The position numbers and the translations under genes are program-made. A stretch of DNA of 6,806 nucleotides. Source: Synergistaceae bacterium (GTDB taxonomy: Bacteria > Synergistota > Synergistia > Synergistales > Synergistaceae). Below are positions 6,215 to 6,806 of the stretch, piece after piece (position 1 is the stretch's first letter; the number at the start of each line of letters is the position of its first letter). The notes beneath the pieces were generated by a model that saw only the letters and a program-made list of their open reading frames with translations, was not told the origin of the DNA and searched no databases. The stretch lies in NCBI GenBank assembly GCA_031283975.1, contig JAITAT010000262.1, positions 1 to 6,806 on the forward strand. The letters are read 5' to 3'.

Positions 6215-6259
6215 ATGGCGGATACGTACGGCAATGCCGGCCGGAAACAGCGTGACTAA
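6215..6259 (+). CDS. 14-codon leader ORF overlapping the flhA start, or frameshifted true N-terminus of FlhA
   Basis: ATG 6215 to TAA 6257-6259 encodes [14 protein letters not shown]. It has the best ribosome-binding site in the region. It overlaps the flhA candidate ATG at 6234, and its stop lies beside the in-frame GTG at 6252 (GTGACTAA), a geometry that would allow re-initiation. Alternatively, a single-base indel near 6240-6255 would join this polar peptide to FlhA, giving a normal-looking N-terminus (…GRKQ then VTKYADIG). No function can be assigned from sequence; whether it is a real separate peptide is uncertain. Confidence 0.3.
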   Translation: MADTYGNAGRKQRD

Positions 6260-6806
6260 ATACGCCGATATCGGGCTTGCGATTTTATTGGTCGACATCG
6301 TCGTGATGATGATAATCCCCGTCCCGACGTGGGTGCTGGACGTGCTGCTCGCCGCCAATATAACCTCCGGCGTTATCATGCTGCTCACCACTTTTTACGT
6401 GAACAACGCTCTGGAAATCGCCGCTTTCCCCAGCATCATCCTGATAGCCACCCTTTTCAGGCTTTCGCTGAACATTTCCACCACAAGGCAGATATTGCTG
6501 AGCGGCTACGCGGGCGAAGTCATAGGAGCTTTCGGCAATTTCGTCGTCGGAGGCAACTACGTCGTGGGCGGAGTCGTCTTTCTCATACTCGTTATCATAC
6601 AGTTCATGGTAATCACAAAAGGTTCCGAGCGCGTGGCGGAGGTAGCGGCGCGGTTCACGCTCGACGCGATGCCGGGCAAGCAGATGGCCATCGACGCCGA
6701 TCTCAACGCCGGAACTATAGACGAGGCCGAGGCGCGCGTCAGGAGAGCCAACATCCAGCGCGAGGCCGATTTTTACGGGGCGATGGACGGCGCTTCCAAA
6801 TTTGTC
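6234..6806 (+). CDS. flhA: Flagellar export protein FlhA, N-terminal part (runs off the window)
   Basis: 191 codons are visible of a family usually near 680-700. FlhA forms a nonameric ring in the inner membrane, using proton motive force and docking export chaperones. Visible hydrophobic segments lie at about 13-34, 35-56, 62-76 and 106-127. The FHIPEP-family signature is clear: [20 protein letters not shown] followed by IDAD (133-156). It is preceded by [15 protein letters not shown] (74-88) and GNFVVGGN (101-108), and followed by [15 protein letters not shown] (176-190). The frame opens after TAA 6147-6149. ATG 6234 is the first ATG but has no good ribosome-binding site; GTG 6252 is the next start; ATG 6215 with a good site is out of frame. 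The N-terminus is therefore uncertain by about 6 residues either way, while the identity is not. Confidence 0.95.
   Translation, partial: MPAGNSVTKYADIGLAILLVDIVVMMIIPVPTWVLDVLLAANITSGVIMLLTTFYVNNALEIAAFPSIILIATLFRLSLNISTTRQILLSGYAGEVIGAFGNFVVGGNYVVGGVVFLILVIIQFMVITKGSERVAEVAARFTLDAMPGKQMAIDADLNAGTIDEAEARVRRANIQREADFYGAMDGASKFV

Larger units (their letters stand above)
6094..6233 (+). other. flhB-flhA intergenic region, longest non-coding gap in the window
   Basis: This 140-nt stretch separates flhB from the first ATG of the flhA frame, while the other gaps between genes are at most 50 nt. Its first half is AT-rich and holds promoter-like elements, and its second half contains the GGGAG ribosome-binding site and the start of a mini-ORF. 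Short possible hairpins (GCGC 6163-6166 with 6172-6175; ACCG 6156-6159 with CGGT 6166-6169) are not followed by T runs, so no intrinsic terminator is supported. Confidence 0.7.

Noticed and set aside
6264..6271. GCCGATAT inside the first codons of flhA, resembling a Bacillus sigma-D -10
   Set aside because: It encodes Ala-Asp-Ile of FlhA; the only nearby TAAA (6257-6260) is 3 nt away, far too close, and it would start transcription inside the gene.

Overview
The window is a compact, single-strand (+) segment of a flagellar biosynthesis and chemotaxis operon. In order it holds the 3' end of fliL, then fliM, fliY (a FliN-type switch protein with a CheC-like domain), cheY, fliO, fliP, fliQ, fliR, flhB and the 5' part of flhA. 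This gene order matches the core of the fla/che operon of Bacillus and of several other non-proteobacterial lineages. Every gene was identified from conserved family motifs in its translation. No mobile element, CRISPR array, tRNA or rRNA was seen.

Organism: the genes are moderately GC-rich, yet isoleucine is written mostly as ATA (21 of 28 Ile codons in fliM by hand count). The switch protein is a long FliY rather than a short FliN, CheY resembles the Thermotoga/Bacillus type, and FliP and FliO carry N-terminal signal-like segments. Together these suggest a motile anaerobe outside Proteobacteria. Synergistota is my best guess; this is an inference and not proven by the window.

Layout: positions 1-96 are the end of fliL. 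Positions 127-2252 hold the C-ring genes fliM and fliY, separated by 2 nt. Positions 2303-2665 hold cheY, the response regulator whose phosphorylated form should bind the near-identical N-terminal peptides of FliM and FliY. Positions 2685-6093 hold the export-gate genes fliO, fliP, fliQ, fliR and flhB, closely packed, with fliR and flhB overlapping by 4 nt. Positions 6094-6233 form the longest non-coding stretch (140 nt), with possible promoter elements. flhA then runs off the window end.

How the genes work together: FliP, FliQ and FliR (assembled with help from FliO) form the core of the flagellar type III export channel. FlhB switches substrate specificity and FlhA is the export motor and docking platform. 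FliM and FliY form the rotor switch beneath them, and CheY-P changes rotation direction. FliL sits around the stator.

Points worth a second look: the CheC-like domain of FliY has lost the catalytic Asn of both ExxN phosphatase motifs; FlhB has NPSH instead of NPTH at the autocleavage site; and the flhA start lies under a 14-codon out-of-frame ORF that owns the good ribosome-binding site, which means either a leader peptide or a frameshift. I found no previously undescribed system; this is a conserved locus with some unusual details.
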